A stretch of 25,079 bases of DNA from Pseudomonadota bacterium. GTDB taxonomy: Bacteria; Pseudomonadota; Alphaproteobacteria; Sphingomonadales; Sphingomonadaceae. The stretch lies in the NCBI GenBank assembly GCA_023422695.1, contig JAFAGN010000083.1, positions 1 through 25,079 of the forward strand, written 5' to 3'. Below are positions 1 to 7,977 of this stretch, one piece after another; positions within the stretch are counted from its first letter, which is position 1; each line of letters opens with the position of its first letter. Position numbers and translations under genes: made by a program. The notes under the pieces were generated by a model, which was not told the origin of the DNA, did no database searches, and saw only the letters and a program-made list of their open reading frames with translations.

Positions 1-20
1 GCCCCCGCCTTCGCGGGGGC
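1..20 (-). terminator. GC-rich hairpin behind the MTA/SAH nucleosidase gene
   Basis: Bases 1-8 and 13-20 are perfect reverse complements (GCCCCCGC / GCGGGGGC) around a CTTC loop. The hairpin lies about 30 bases past the stop of the minus-strand nucleosidase gene and would be transcribed with it. There is no clear U-run within the window, so it may equally be one of the short palindromic repeats frequent in this genome. Confidence 0.45.
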
Positions 21-49
21 GACGGCTAGTTGTGATCGCTAGCTGACCG

Positions 50-697
50 TTACAGCATCGCCACCAGCCGCTCGACCTCGGCCGCCGCCAATCGCGCGGC
101 GCGGCGCAGGTTTGCCTGGAAATCGCCGCCGCTCGCGTCATTGGCGTCGTCGGTTACCGCCTTGATCGCTGCCCAGGGCTTGCCCAGCCGCGCCGCGGCC
201 TGCGCGGCCGCGCCGACCTCCATATCGACGAGCGTTGCGCCGAGCGATTTGAGGTCGGCGGCGGCAGCGGGGCAAGCGACGAAGCTGTCGCCGCTGGCGA
301 TCCGCGCGTGGGGCACGCCGAGGCCGGGGTCGGGCATCGCGGTGAAATGGGCTTCTCCCGGCTCGCCCATCGGCCAGTCGCCCGCGCGGTAGCGGCGGAA
401 GGTCCCGGGTTGGGCGGCGCCATAATCATGTTGCACGGCCTCGGCGATCCAGTGGGCGCCGGGTGCGGCACCGAGCGCGCCGCAGGTGCCGGTCATCAGG
501 ATCCGATCGGCAGCCGGGCCGAGCAGGCCAACGGCGAGCGCGGCATTGACCTTGCCAAGACCGCAGGTCGCGATGGTGAGATCATGGCCGTGGGCGGTGA
601 GGCGGCGGAGAGGGATTGGGGCAAGGTCGGACGTGCCGGTTTTCGGAAACAGCGCGTCGGCTTCTTCGGGGAGCGCGGCGAGGATGAGGAGGTTCAT
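50..697 (-). CDS. mtnN: 5'-methylthioadenosine/S-adenosylhomocysteine nucleosidase-like protein
   Basis: This 215-residue cytosolic enzyme belongs to the PNP/UDP phosphorylase superfamily. The family cleaves adenine from methylthioadenosine and S-adenosylhomocysteine, feeding methionine salvage and removing SAH. Visible marks are the N-terminal ALPEEAD with E11/E12 at the place of the catalytic Glu12 of the E. coli enzyme, SGDSFV at 135-140, VDMEVGA with E160 matching the substrate-binding Glu, and TDDAND with D183/D184 at the place of the catalytic Asp. The length is slightly short for the family (about 230). The ATG at 697 gives the family-typical N-terminus directly, although no strong ribosome binding site precedes it. 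It stands alone and diverges from the transporter at 1081. Other nucleosidases of this fold, such as futalosine hydrolase, cannot be fully excluded. Confidence 0.82.
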   Translation of the reverse strand: MNLLILAALPEEADALFPKTGTSDLAPIPLRRLTAHGHDLTIATCGLGKVNAALAVGLLGPAADRILMTGTCGALGAAPGAHWIAEAVQHDYGAAQPGTFRRYRAGDWPMGEPGEAHFTAMPDPGLGVPHARIASGDSFVACPAAAADLKSLGATLVDMEVGAAAQAAARLGKPWAAIKAVTDDANDASGGDFQANLRRAARLAAAEVERLVAML

Positions 698-1080
698 AGG
701 GTGGGTTTAGCGGGCGTGGCGATCATCGCCAGCCTTGATGACGAAAATCGCGCAGAGACACGAAGGAAACAGAGATTTCTTTGGGTCACGCGGAGGCGCG
801 GAGGCGCGGAGCAACTTTCTCATTTTCCGTTCGTGCTGAGCTTGTCGAAGCACTGTTCTTTCTCAGGCGTCGAAAAGAAAGGACAGCCCTTCGACAAGCT
901 CAGGGCAAACGGTTCTGGGAATCTCCCTCCGCGTCTCCGCGTGCACTAATGCCGCGGTCGCGTGGTAACGCGGTGCCATCGCCCCTCCGTCAGCGCTTCG
1001 TGCTGCCACCTCCCCATGACTCCGCCACGTGGAGGATCATCGGCTTGCCAAACCGCCCTCACCCCGCCATCGCCCTTCCC
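698..1080. other. 383-base gap between divergent genes, filled with repeats
   Basis: No credible gene lies here. The open frame that reads through it into the transporter has no family-like sequence before 1081. The gap holds an outer inverted repeat made of 8-bp GC-rich units (787-811 and 927-943) and, inside it, a second inverted repeat with a CTGAGCTTGTCGAAG core (827-855 and 884-912). Stretch 944-1080 shows nothing recognisable. Promoters for both flanking genes must lie here or within the repeats, but I could not pick one with confidence. Confidence 0.6.
787..943. repeat. Nested inverted repeat (octamer arms outside, REP-like pair inside)
   Basis: The left arm 788-811 is three tandem octamers ACGCGGAG, GCGCGGAG, GCGCGGAG. 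Bases 787-803 match the reverse complement of 927-943 at 16 of 17 positions. Inside, 827-855 and 884-912 form 29-bp arms with a perfect 15-bp core (CTGAGCTTGTCGAAG) and scattered mismatches. The octamer architecture is the same as at 11629-11705 and 16266-16289, with GGA replacing AAA. It looks like one palindromic element inserted into, or grown within, another. No ORF is enclosed. Confidence 0.7.
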
Positions 1081-2040
1081 ATGCTGGCGCGCATCTTCCC
1101 CGACCGCTTTGTCCCCATCCTGCTGGCCACGACGCTGCTCGCCAGCCTGCTGCCGGTGCGGGGGGCGGCGGTGCCGGTCGCGCAGGGGGTGTCGACCGCG
1201 GCGATCATCTTGCTGTTTTTCCTGAACGGTGTGCGCCTGCCGCGGGACGAGGTGCTGCATGGCATTCGTAACTGGAAATTGCAGGGTAGCGCGCTCGCTT
1301 TCTGTTTCGGCCTCATGGCGCTGCTCGGCCTTGGCGCGCAGCTCGTCACCGCACCCTTCCTGCCCGGGGCGCTCGCGCTGGGGTTTCTGTTTCTTGGCAT
1401 TCTGCCCTCGACCGTCCAGTCAGCGACCGCGGCGAGTTCGATGGCGGGCGGCAATGTCGCCGCCAGCGTTGTCGCCGCGGCGCTGCTCAACCTGACCGGC
1501 GTCATCGCCTCGCCGCTTCTGTTCGCGGCGCTTGCGGGCAGCGCGGGCGAAATCAGCGGCGCCGCGGCGCTGCGTATCGTTGCCATCTTGTTGCTGCCGT
1601 TCGTCGCCGGGCAGCTGGCACAGCGCTGGCTGCGGCCGTGGGTGCTGGCGCACAAGGGGCTGACCACCGCGATGGACCGCACCGCGATCGCCGTCGCGGT
1701 CTATGTCGCCTTTTCCGCCGCGGTGGTCGCAGGCATTTGGGACCAGCTCGACGGGCGCGAGATTGCGATCGTGTCGGGCGCGGTGGCGGCGCTGCTGGCA
1801 TTGTCGTTCGGCGGCGCTTGGGCGTTCGGCGCGCTGCTGCGGCTCGCGCGGCCCGACCGCATCACCCTGTTGTTCGCGGGCGCGCAAAAGAGCATCGCGG
1901 TCGGTGCGCCGCTGGCGGCGACGCTGTTTCCGCCCGCAATCGCCGGCATGGTGCTGGTCCCGATCCTGGTCTATCACATGGCGCAGCTGATCCTGTCGGC
2001 GTGGATTGCGCCGGCATTGAACCGCGCCGATCAAGTGTAA
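1081..2040 (+). CDS. Bile acid:sodium symporter family (SBF-like/YfeH-type) transporter
   Basis: This is a 319-residue, very hydrophobic inner-membrane protein with about nine or ten helices. The N-terminal ARIFPDRFVPILLATTLLA and the segment AIILLFFLNGVRLPRDE are characteristic of the SBF-like branch of the bile-acid/sodium symporter superfamily (the E. coli YfeH type). The segment GILPSTVQSATAASSMAGGN near the middle corresponds to the conserved helix-breaking region of these transporters. The ATG at 1081 is chosen because the protein then starts as its relatives do and has the family length (about 320-330). Upstream in-frame codons translate repeat sequence. The substrate is unknown; such proteins carry organic anions. 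It stands alone, 79 bases before telA. Confidence 0.78.
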   Translation: MLARIFPDRFVPILLATTLLASLLPVRGAAVPVAQGVSTAAIILLFFLNGVRLPRDEVLHGIRNWKLQGSALAFCFGLMALLGLGAQLVTAPFLPGALALGFLFLGILPSTVQSATAASSMAGGNVAASVVAAALLNLTGVIASPLLFAALAGSAGEISGAAALRIVAILLLPFVAGQLAQRWLRPWVLAHKGLTTAMDRTAIAVAVYVAFSAAVVAGIWDQLDGREIAIVSGAVAALLALSFGGAWAFGALLRLARPDRITLLFAGAQKSIAVGAPLAATLFPPAIAGMVLVPILVYHMAQLILSAWIAPALNRADQV

Positions 2041-2043
2041 TGC

Positions 2044-2072
2044 TTGAATAACACAGTGCTGCATGCCATATA
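2044..2072 (+). promoter_or_regulatory. Possible promoter of the telA operon
   Basis: TTGAAT (2044-2049) is followed after 17 bases by CATATA (2067-2072), with TATAGG as an overlapping alternative -10. Transcription would begin near 2079, 40 bases before the telA ATG at 2120. That position argues against the in-frame start at 2063, which would lie inside the promoter. The -10 is a weak match. Confidence 0.35.
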
Positions 2073-2119
2073 GGCTGGGCAGACCCGTATTGGACCTTTG
2101 GGGGCTGGAAGGAAGACGA

Positions 2120-3331
2120 ATGAGCGAGCAGACCGCGACGGCAACCGCAACCGACGAGTTGAAGCTGACTCCGCCCGACCCCGTTCCGACGGTATCGCCC
2201 GAAAAGGCCGCGGGGCTGGTGCCACTGTCGGGCGAGCAGAAATCGAAGCTGGAGGAACGCGTCGACGGCTTTATCGACGATCTGGTCGCGCAGGACGTCA
2301 ACTCGCCTGCCTTTGGCCAGAAGGTCGACCAGATCACCAACATGGGCCGCAAGGAAATGCTGGAGGCGGCGAACCAGTCGAACCGCTTCCTCGACCGCCC
2401 GATCAAGGCGATGGACCGCGACAGCGACATCGGCATGAACCTCATCGAACTGCGCAACACCGTCGAGCGGCTCGATCCGTCGGCGAACGGCAAGCTGATG
2501 TCGAAGCGCGGTTTTCTCGACAAGATTTTCGGCAGCAGCGTCACCAATTATTTCGCCAAATATCGCAGCGCCCAGTCGCACATCTCGGGCGTGCTCACCG
2601 CGCTCGCGAACGGCAAGGACGAGCTGTTGATGGACAATGCCGCGATCGACGTCGAGCGGCGGAAATTGTGGGAGGCGATGGGCAAGCTGGAGCAGATGGT
2701 CCACATCGCCCAGACGCTCGACCGCAAGCTCGAGGACAAGGCCGCCGAACTCGACGGCGTCGATCCGGCGAAAGCCAAGGTGCTGCGCGAAAATGCGCTG
2801 TTCTATGCGCGGCAGCGGACGCAGGATTTGCTGACGCAAATGGCGGTGACGGTGCAGGGCTATCTGGCGCTCGACCTGGTCAAGAAGAACAACGTCGAGC
2901 TGGTGAAGGGCGTCGACCGCGCCAGCACCACCACCGTCGGCGCGCTGAAGACCGCGATCACCGTGGCGCAGGCGATGACGAACCAGAAGCTGGTGCTCGA
3001 ACAGATCACCGCGCTCAACACCACCACCGCGAACATCATCGACGGCACGTCGAAGATGCTGAAGGACAATACCGCGCGCATCCACGAACAGGCGGCGTCG
3101 AGCACGATCCCGATGGAGACGCTGCAACGCGCGTTCCAGAACATTTATGACACGATGGACGCGATCGACACGTTCAAGCTGAAGGCGCTCGACAGCATGA
3201 AGACGACGGTGACGACGCTGGAGGGCGAGGTCGCGAAGTCGAAGGGCTATATCGCGCGCGCCGAGGGTGCGAGCCAGGCGCAGGCGAGCGTCGGCGGCGG
3301 CGAAAGCCCGCTCGCGTCGCTCGAAGGCTAA
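2120..3331 (+). CDS. telA: Toxic anion resistance protein, TelA family
   Basis: This 403-residue protein is mostly helical, charged and without membrane segments. Recognisable TelA-family blocks are GFLDKIFG and NYFAKYRSAQSHI, the segment ALANGKDELLMDNAAI, LWEAMGKLEQMVHIAQ, and the C-terminal half with LDLVKKNNVELVKGVDRA and TTANIIDGTSKML. Members are named for tellurite resistance in plasmid systems but occur chromosomally as envelope or chemical-stress proteins; the biochemical activity is unknown. The ATG at 2120 has GGAAGGAAG just before it and is preferred over 2063. It opens a four-gene set on the same strand, with three bases to the next gene. Association with a flotillin suggests a membrane-linked job rather than tellurite specifically (inference). 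Confidence 0.85.
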   Translation: MSEQTATATATDELKLTPPDPVPTVSPEKAAGLVPLSGEQKSKLEERVDGFIDDLVAQDVNSPAFGQKVDQITNMGRKEMLEAANQSNRFLDRPIKAMDRDSDIGMNLIELRNTVERLDPSANGKLMSKRGFLDKIFGSSVTNYFAKYRSAQSHISGVLTALANGKDELLMDNAAIDVERRKLWEAMGKLEQMVHIAQTLDRKLEDKAAELDGVDPAKAKVLRENALFYARQRTQDLLTQMAVTVQGYLALDLVKKNNVELVKGVDRASTTTVGALKTAITVAQAMTNQKLVLEQITALNTTTANIIDGTSKMLKDNTARIHEQAASSTIPMETLQRAFQNIYDTMDAIDTFKLKALDSMKTTVTTLEGEVAKSKGYIARAEGASQAQASVGGGESPLASLEG

Positions 3332-3334
3332 GGC

Positions 3335-4057
3335 ATGAGCATGAGCGAGGTCGACAAGATCCGGCTGTCGGCGGAAGGGGCGATCGAACGGTCGCGCGAA
3401 CGCCGCCGCCCGATCGGCACCAAGAGCGTCGCGCTGCGCCGCCAGCATCTCTATAAAAAGCTGGGCCGGGTGCTCGTCGCAGCGGGTGTCGTGCTGATCG
3501 GCGCGGCGCTGTTCGGGGCGCTGATCCAGCCGCTGGGGTTCACCGGGCTGCTGGCGCTGTTCGTGCTGCTGATCGGGGTCGCGGTGCTGTTCGGACGCTC
3601 GCCCTTTCCCGAACCCCGCCAGGCCGACCTGCCCAAGACCGATCTCAAGCAGCTCGCCGGGCGCACCGAAATCTGGCTGGAGGCGCAGCGCCCGATGCTG
3701 CCCGCCCCGGCGCGGACGCTGGTCGACGGCATCGGGGTGCAGCTCGACCTGCTCGCGCCGCAGCTTCAGACGCTCGACCCCGGCGAACCCGCGGCGGCGA
3801 ACATCCGCAAGCTGGTCGGCGAGGATCTACCCGAACTGGTCGCGGGCTATCAGCGCATCCCCGCGGGGCTGCGCGGCGAGGCGCATGCGGGGCGCACCCC
3901 CGATGAGACGCTCGTCGGCGGGCTGAAGATGCTGGAAGCCGAAATCGGCAGCGCCGCGCGGAGCCTGGCGGCGGGCGAACTCGACAAGCTGGCGACGCGC
4001 GAACGCTATCTGCAGCTGAAGTATCAGGGCATCGACGACAGCGCGCCGAACGGATAG
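3335..4057 (+). CDS. Two-helix membrane protein paired with TelA (XpaC-like)
   Basis: This 240-residue protein has a basic N-terminus (residues 8-45), two membrane helices (about 45-64 and 68-87) and a helical, probably cytoplasmic C-terminal domain rich in Leu, Ala and Glu. The arrangement and the position directly behind telA recall XpaC-type proteins, which accompany TelA in Bacillus. I cannot prove homology by eye, so the name is tentative. Only three bases separate it from the telA stop, so the two are surely co-transcribed. A second ATG at 3341 is an equally possible start. A TelA-anchoring role at the membrane would be an inference from context. Confidence 0.5.
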   Translation: MSMSEVDKIRLSAEGAIERSRERRRPIGTKSVALRRQHLYKKLGRVLVAAGVVLIGAALFGALIQPLGFTGLLALFVLLIGVAVLFGRSPFPEPRQADLPKTDLKQLAGRTEIWLEAQRPMLPAPARTLVDGIGVQLDLLAPQLQTLDPGEPAAANIRKLVGEDLPELVAGYQRIPAGLRGEAHAGRTPDETLVGGLKMLEAEIGSAARSLAAGELDKLATRERYLQLKYQGIDDSAPNG

Positions 4058-4092
4058 CGTTCTTGCCAAGCCGTGCTCCGGCGGCCACACAG

Positions 4093-4725
4093 ATGCCAAT
4101 GTTCGATCAGCTGCTCGCCCCCGAAAATGTCGTCTTCAGCGCCGCGCTGTTGCTGATGCTGCTGATCGGCGCCGTGCAGGTGGTGGGGCTGGCAGGCGAC
4201 GTTGACGCGGACGGCGATATCGATGCCGATGGCGACGCGGGCATCGCCGACACGCTGCTGGCTTGGGCCGGGATCGGCCGCGTGCCGTTTCTGATGTGGC
4301 TGGTTATCTTTCTGGCGTTGTTCGGCGCGCTGGGGCTAGGGCTGCAACAGTTGATGACCGGGCTGACCGGCGGGCCGGGCGCCAATCTGCTGATGGTGCC
4401 GCTGACCGGCGTCGCCGCGCTGCCGGTGACCGGCGCGGCGAGCCGGGTGGTTGCGCGGGTTCTGCCGGGGATCGAAACCACCGCGATCGAACGCGACGAG
4501 CTGATCGGACGCTTTGCCGAAATCAGCATCGGTACCGCGCGCGTCGGCCATCCCGCCCGCGCCCGCGTCACCGATATGCACGGCCAGCCGCATCAGATCA
4601 TGGTCGAACCCGACAGCACGGACCAGATTTTCCAGACCGGCGAGAGCGTGCTGCTGGTAAAACGCGAGGGCGATATCTTCAAAGCCTTTACCCGCGGCGA
4701 TTTCTATTTACCCAAGCTCGACTGA
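4093..4725 (+). CDS. yqiJ: YqiJ-like inner membrane protein, partner of flotillin
   Basis: This protein of about 210 residues begins with a membrane helix (about 13-34), continues with an Asp-rich loop (repeated D-A-D-G-D, about 36-48), and has two further hydrophobic stretches (about 62-85 and 92-112). It ends in a beta-rich domain (about 135-205) with the pattern of an OB-fold/NfeD-like module, including GRFAEISIGTARVGHPARA. This matches the YqiJ family, whose gene is normally followed by yqiK as it is here. NfeD-like proteins work with SPFH proteins in membrane microdomains. The start at 4093 (or 4099) puts the helix at the N-terminus as in relatives; the in-frame start at 4063 would add an unconserved leader. 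Confidence 0.68.
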   Translation: MPMFDQLLAPENVVFSAALLLMLLIGAVQVVGLAGDVDADGDIDADGDAGIADTLLAWAGIGRVPFLMWLVIFLALFGALGLGLQQLMTGLTGGPGANLLMVPLTGVAALPVTGAASRVVARVLPGIETTAIERDELIGRFAEISIGTARVGHPARARVTDMHGQPHQIMVEPDSTDQIFQTGESVLLVKREGDIFKAFTRGDFYLPKLD

Positions 4726-4788
4726 CCCTAATATCCGTCGCGGGGCTTCCAATGATGGGAGCGCGAATCGACAGCAACGGGTGGGTTC

Positions 4789-6492
4789 ATGATTGAAATT
4801 GCTATTTACGCGGGCATCGGGCTTGCCGCGCTGCTTATTCTGGGACTGATCGTCACGCGGCTTTATCACCGCGCGACCAAGGAAATTGCCTTTGTCCGCA
4901 CCGGATTTCGCGGCGAACGCGTGATCATGAACGGCGGCGCGCTGGTTCTTCCCGTGCTGCACGAAACGATGCCGGTGAACATGAACACCGTGCGGCTCGC
5001 GGTCGAACGCAAGAATGTCGACGCGTTGATCACGCTCGATCGCCTCCGCATCGACGTGAAGGCCGAATTTTACGTCCGCGTCCGCCCCGATGCGGGCGCG
5101 ATCGGCATGGCCGCGCAAACGCTGGGGCTGCGGACAATGAACCCCGAAGCACTGAAAGACCTGGTCGAAGGCAAGTTCGTCGACGCGCTGCGCTCGGTGG
5201 CCGCGGGAATGACGATGAACCAGCTGCACGAACAGCGCGCCGATTTCGTCCAGAAAGTGCAGCAGGTCAGCTCGAACGATTTGTCGATGAACGGGCTTGA
5301 GCTTGAATCGGTGTCGCTGACCGGGCTCGACCAGACGTCGATCGAGCATTTCAATGCCAACAACGCCTTTGACGCCGAAGGCTTGACCAAGCTGACCGAA
5401 CAGATCGAACTGCGCAAGAAGGCGCGCAACGACATCGAACAGGACACACGCGTCCAGATCGAAACTAAAAATCTGGAAGCCGACAAGCGCAGCTTTGAAA
5501 TTGCGCGCGACAATGAATTTGCCAAGCTGGGCCAGCAACGCGAGATCGAGATCCGGCGCGCCGAGCAGGCGGCCGAAGTCGCGCGCGAACAGGCGCAGCG
5601 CAATCAGGAAGCGGAAAACGCGCGCATTCAGGCGAAGCAGCTGGTCGATGCCAAACAGATCGAGGCTGACCGCGCGATCGAAGAAGCACGGATCGCGCAG
5701 GAGCAGGCGATCGAACTGGCACGCCAGGAGCAGCAGATCCTGATCCAGAACAAGAGCCGCGAGGAAAGCCAGGCGCGCGGTGAAGCCGATGCCGCGCGCG
5801 CGATCGCCGTTGCAGCCGAGGAACAGGTCGCCACCGCGCGCGACACCGAAGTTGCCGAGCGTTCGAAACGCATCGAGCTGATCGAGGCATCGAAAGAAGC
5901 CGAGCGGGCCGCGATTTCGGTCAAGGTCGAGGCCGAGGCGGAGAAAGAGGCCGCCGCGAACCGCGCCGCTGCCCTGCGGCTCGAAGCGGAGGGTCAGGCC
6001 GAAGCCGACAAGCTGCGCGCCGAAGCCGCGCGCGTCCGTTTCGAGGTCGAAGCCGCGGGTCAGCGCGCGATCAACGAGGCAGCGAACCTGCTGTCGTCCG
6101 ACCAGATTTCGCTGCAAACCAAGATGGCGCTGCTCAAAGTGCTGCCCGAGGTCGTGCGCGAAGCCGCGAAGCCGATGGAAGCGATCGATTCGATCAAGAT
6201 CATCCAGGTCGATGGCATCAACCAGACCGGCGGCGTAAGCGGCCAAGGCGGCGGCGGAACCGCCGACAATGGCAACCTTGCCAGCAACGCGGTGTCGGCC
6301 GCGCTAGCCTATCGCGCGCAGGCGCCAGTCATCGACAGCCTGATGAAGGAACTCGGCTTTGACGGCGGATCGCTCGACGCGCTGGTCCAAGGCGCCGCGG
6401 CGAGCGACACCGGCAGTCCGGCACCGATTGCGACAAGCGCCAAGGCGCGCAAATCGCGTCCGGCCCCCGGCACCGAAATCGAGAATGAATGA
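4789..6492 (+). CDS. yqiK: Flotillin-family protein YqiK
   Basis: This 567-residue protein has an N-terminal membrane anchor (about 3-25). An SPFH/band-7 domain (about 28-200) contains FRGERVIMNGGALVLPVLHE and VDALITLDRLRIDVKAEFYVRV. A long Glu/Ala/Arg-rich coiled coil spans about 205-430. A C-terminal flotillin domain (about 430-515) carries MALLKVLPEVVREAAKPM and IKIIQVDGI, and a Gly/Ala-rich low-complexity tail ends the protein. This is the full YqiK architecture (E. coli 553 residues). Bacterial flotillins form membrane microdomains and affect fluidity and stress tolerance. It follows yqiJ by 63 bases and ends 18 bases from the stop of the convergent gene at 6511, so transcription from the two strands meets here. 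Confidence 0.88.
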   Translation: MIEIAIYAGIGLAALLILGLIVTRLYHRATKEIAFVRTGFRGERVIMNGGALVLPVLHETMPVNMNTVRLAVERKNVDALITLDRLRIDVKAEFYVRVRPDAGAIGMAAQTLGLRTMNPEALKDLVEGKFVDALRSVAAGMTMNQLHEQRADFVQKVQQVSSNDLSMNGLELESVSLTGLDQTSIEHFNANNAFDAEGLTKLTEQIELRKKARNDIEQDTRVQIETKNLEADKRSFEIARDNEFAKLGQQREIEIRRAEQAAEVAREQAQRNQEAENARIQAKQLVDAKQIEADRAIEEARIAQEQAIELARQEQQILIQNKSREESQARGEADAARAIAVAAEEQVATARDTEVAERSKRIELIEASKEAERAAISVKVEAEAEKEAAANRAAALRLEAEGQAEADKLRAEAARVRFEVEAAGQRAINEAANLLSSDQISLQTKMALLKVLPEVVREAAKPMEAIDSIKIIQVDGINQTGGVSGQGGGGTADNGNLASNAVSAALAYRAQAPVIDSLMKELGFDGGSLDALVQGAAASDTGSPAPIATSAKARKSRPAPGTEIENE

Positions 6493-6510
6493 CGGGTAGC
6501 GAGCGCCCCG

Positions 6511-6834
6511 CTAGGCACTCCGCCAGCGCTGGGTGCCGAACCACAGCAGCAGGATCAGCAGCAGCGGCGAGGCGAGTCCCCAGTGGGTCGAGCTCGCCAG
6601 CGGCGCGAAGATCGGTGCCGATGACAGCAGCCACAGCGCCGCGAGCAGCGCGCCGATCGCGAGCGCTTCAAAGGTGAAGCTGCGCCAGAAGCGCGCGCGG
6701 GCGCGGGCGTAGGCGGCCTGCGCGTCGATGGCGCGTTCGACCTGAACCGTGAAAGCCCGGTCGCCGCCGCGCGTCGGCGGGGCCAGCATCGCGGTCAGCA
6801 TCGCATCGATGTCGGTCTGATTCGGGGCCGTCAT
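6511..6834 (-). CDS. Small membrane protein co-translated with an ECF sigma factor
   Basis: This 107-residue protein has a soluble N-terminal part (1-50) rich in Ala and Arg, then two membrane helices (about 53-73 and 85-101) and a short basic tail. Its ATG overlaps the sigma-factor stop by four bases (ATGA at 6834-6831), implying translational coupling. The start is set by this overlap; an in-frame extension to 6963 would be buried in the sigma gene. Position suggests an anti-sigma factor or a membrane partner of the sigma factor. No zinc-binding HxxxCxxC anti-sigma motif is visible, and I do not recognise a family. Confidence 0.6.
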   Translation of the reverse strand: MTAPNQTDIDAMLTAMLAPPTRGGDRAFTVQVERAIDAQAAYARARARFWRSFTFEALAIGALLAALWLLSSAPIFAPLASSTHWGLASPLLLILLLWFGTQRWRSA

Positions 6835-7439
6835 CCGTCCGCTCCTTCGCCGATCATCTTCTGCGCCTTTGCGCGCCCGCGCAAGACCAGCGATTTGAGC
6901 GTGCCGAGCGGCACCCCCATGATCGCGGCCGCCTCGCCATGCGACCAGCCGTGGCCGAAGCACAAGGTAAGCGCGGCGCGTTCCTGCGGCGACAGCGCGG
7001 CGAGCAGGCGGTCGGCGTCGATCGCCGCATCGCTGGCGCCGCGCGGGTCGGTCGCGGTCGGCGCGTCGTCATCGCCGGCTGCCAGACCCTCCCGCCGCTT
7101 TGCGGTGCGCCGCTGGTCGAGAAACAGCCGCCAGCCGATTCCCATGATCCACGCAGCATAACTCCCCTGCCCCCGAAAATTGCCCGCGCGCTGCCACGCG
7201 CGGACAAAGGCTTCCTGCGCCAGATCGTCGGCGTCGCATCCCGCGGCGCGAGCAAGAAAGGCGCGCAATCGCGCTTCGTGCCGCAGCACAAGCAGCTGAA
7301 ACGCGGCGCGATCCCCCCCAGCAACCCGCTGGTTGAGAGCCCAATCCTCTTCGGCGCTCCCGTCATCACGCAGCGGCGCGCTCCTCGGCAGCCGCGGCGC
7401 GCGCAAGGCGGCGGCGGACGAGGAGGGCGATACCGACAA
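6831..7439 (-). CDS. ECF-type RNA polymerase sigma factor
   Basis: This protein of up to 202 residues has a sigma-70 region 2 (about 33-105: DWALNQRVAGGDRAAF, DADDLAQEAFVRAWQRAGNF, WIMGIGWRLFLDQRR) and a region 4 (about 140-195: LLAALSPQERAALTLCFG, HGEAAAIMGVPLGTLKSLVLRGRAKAQ). The linker carries an acidic insert. ECF sigma factors direct RNA polymerase to stress or envelope regulons. The start is unclear: no ATG or GTG is in frame before region 2, only TTG at 7439 or 7406, and both overlap the preceding gene (stop at 7366). Translation probably depends on coupling to that gene. The boundaries given are the longest form. Confidence 0.85.
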   Translation of the reverse strand: MSVSPSSSAAALRAPRLPRSAPLRDDGSAEEDWALNQRVAGGDRAAFQLLVLRHEARLRAFLARAAGCDADDLAQEAFVRAWQRAGNFRGQGSYAAWIMGIGWRLFLDQRRTAKRREGLAAGDDDAPTATDPRGASDAAIDADRLLAALSPQERAALTLCFGHGWSHGEAAAIMGVPLGTLKSLVLRGRAKAQKMIGEGADG

Positions 7440-7977
7440 AGATCGGGAACAGCGCAGCGCCTGCGGAAATGCGGATCAGTTGCTCATGCCCCTGAATCAG
7501 CCCGAACCCGGCCATCGCAAGGCCGATCGCCAGCAAAACCAGCGCGTTGCGATCGTCGCCGACGCTGACGATTTCCTTGCCGCCCTGCCAACTCAAATGC
7601 TCATAGGGCTTGTTGAGCTTTTCGATCAGCGGACCGACGGCGTCCGACTTGGCTTCGAGCGCCCGGCGGATCGAACGATGGAGCATCCACGCGTGGAGCA
7701 GCCGCGCGAGCAGGAAAAACCCGACGCAAAACAGCGCGACGACCGTTACATTTTCGAGCAGGCTGAACAACTGATCGCTGACCGCGACGAGTTCGGTCGT
7801 CGGCGGCGGTGCCGGGACATAATGCGCGATCTCGCGCGGGCTGATATAGGCCGCAATCTCTTCGGCGCTGATCGATTCAGCGACCGGAACCGTCACCGTG
7901 GTCGGCGCGGGAGGCGTTGCAGGAGCGGACGCAGTCGCGGCAGCGGCCGCAGCGGTGATCAGAAAATTCATCGACAT
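7366..7977 (-). CDS. Membrane protein, DUF6249-like, heading the sigma operon
   Basis: This 203-residue protein has a short Ala/Pro/Thr-rich N-terminal region that may be a signal peptide or a flexible periplasmic stretch. A membrane helix (about 75-95) is followed by a cytoplasmic segment with basic and acidic runs (96-143), then two more helices (about 144-161 and 170-187) and an Arg/Ala-rich tail. The closing pattern, two helices joined by a short loop and ending in a basic stretch, resembles DUF6249 proteins, which often sit next to ECF sigma factors. The ATG at 7977 has GGAGA just upstream; a second ATG lies two codons in. Its 3' end overlaps the sigma gene by up to 74 bases. A sensory role is a guess. 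Confidence 0.6.
   Translation of the reverse strand: MSMNFLITAAAAAATASAPATPPAPTTVTVPVAESISAEEIAAYISPREIAHYVPAPPPTTELVAVSDQLFSLLENVTVVALFCVGFFLLARLLHAWMLHRSIRRALEAKSDAVGPLIEKLNKPYEHLSWQGGKEIVSVGDDRNALVLLAIGLAMAGFGLIQGHEQLIRISAGAALFPIFVGIALLVRRRLARAAAAEERAAA

Noticed and set aside
787..811. Octamer tandem repeats as a CRISPR-like array
   Set aside because: The units are 8 bp, directly adjacent and without spacers, and are arranged as inverted arms; no cas gene is present.
781..1080. 100-codon N-terminal extension of the transporter
   Set aside because: It translates the nested inverted repeats and has no membrane or family character. The ATG at 1081 matches relatives.
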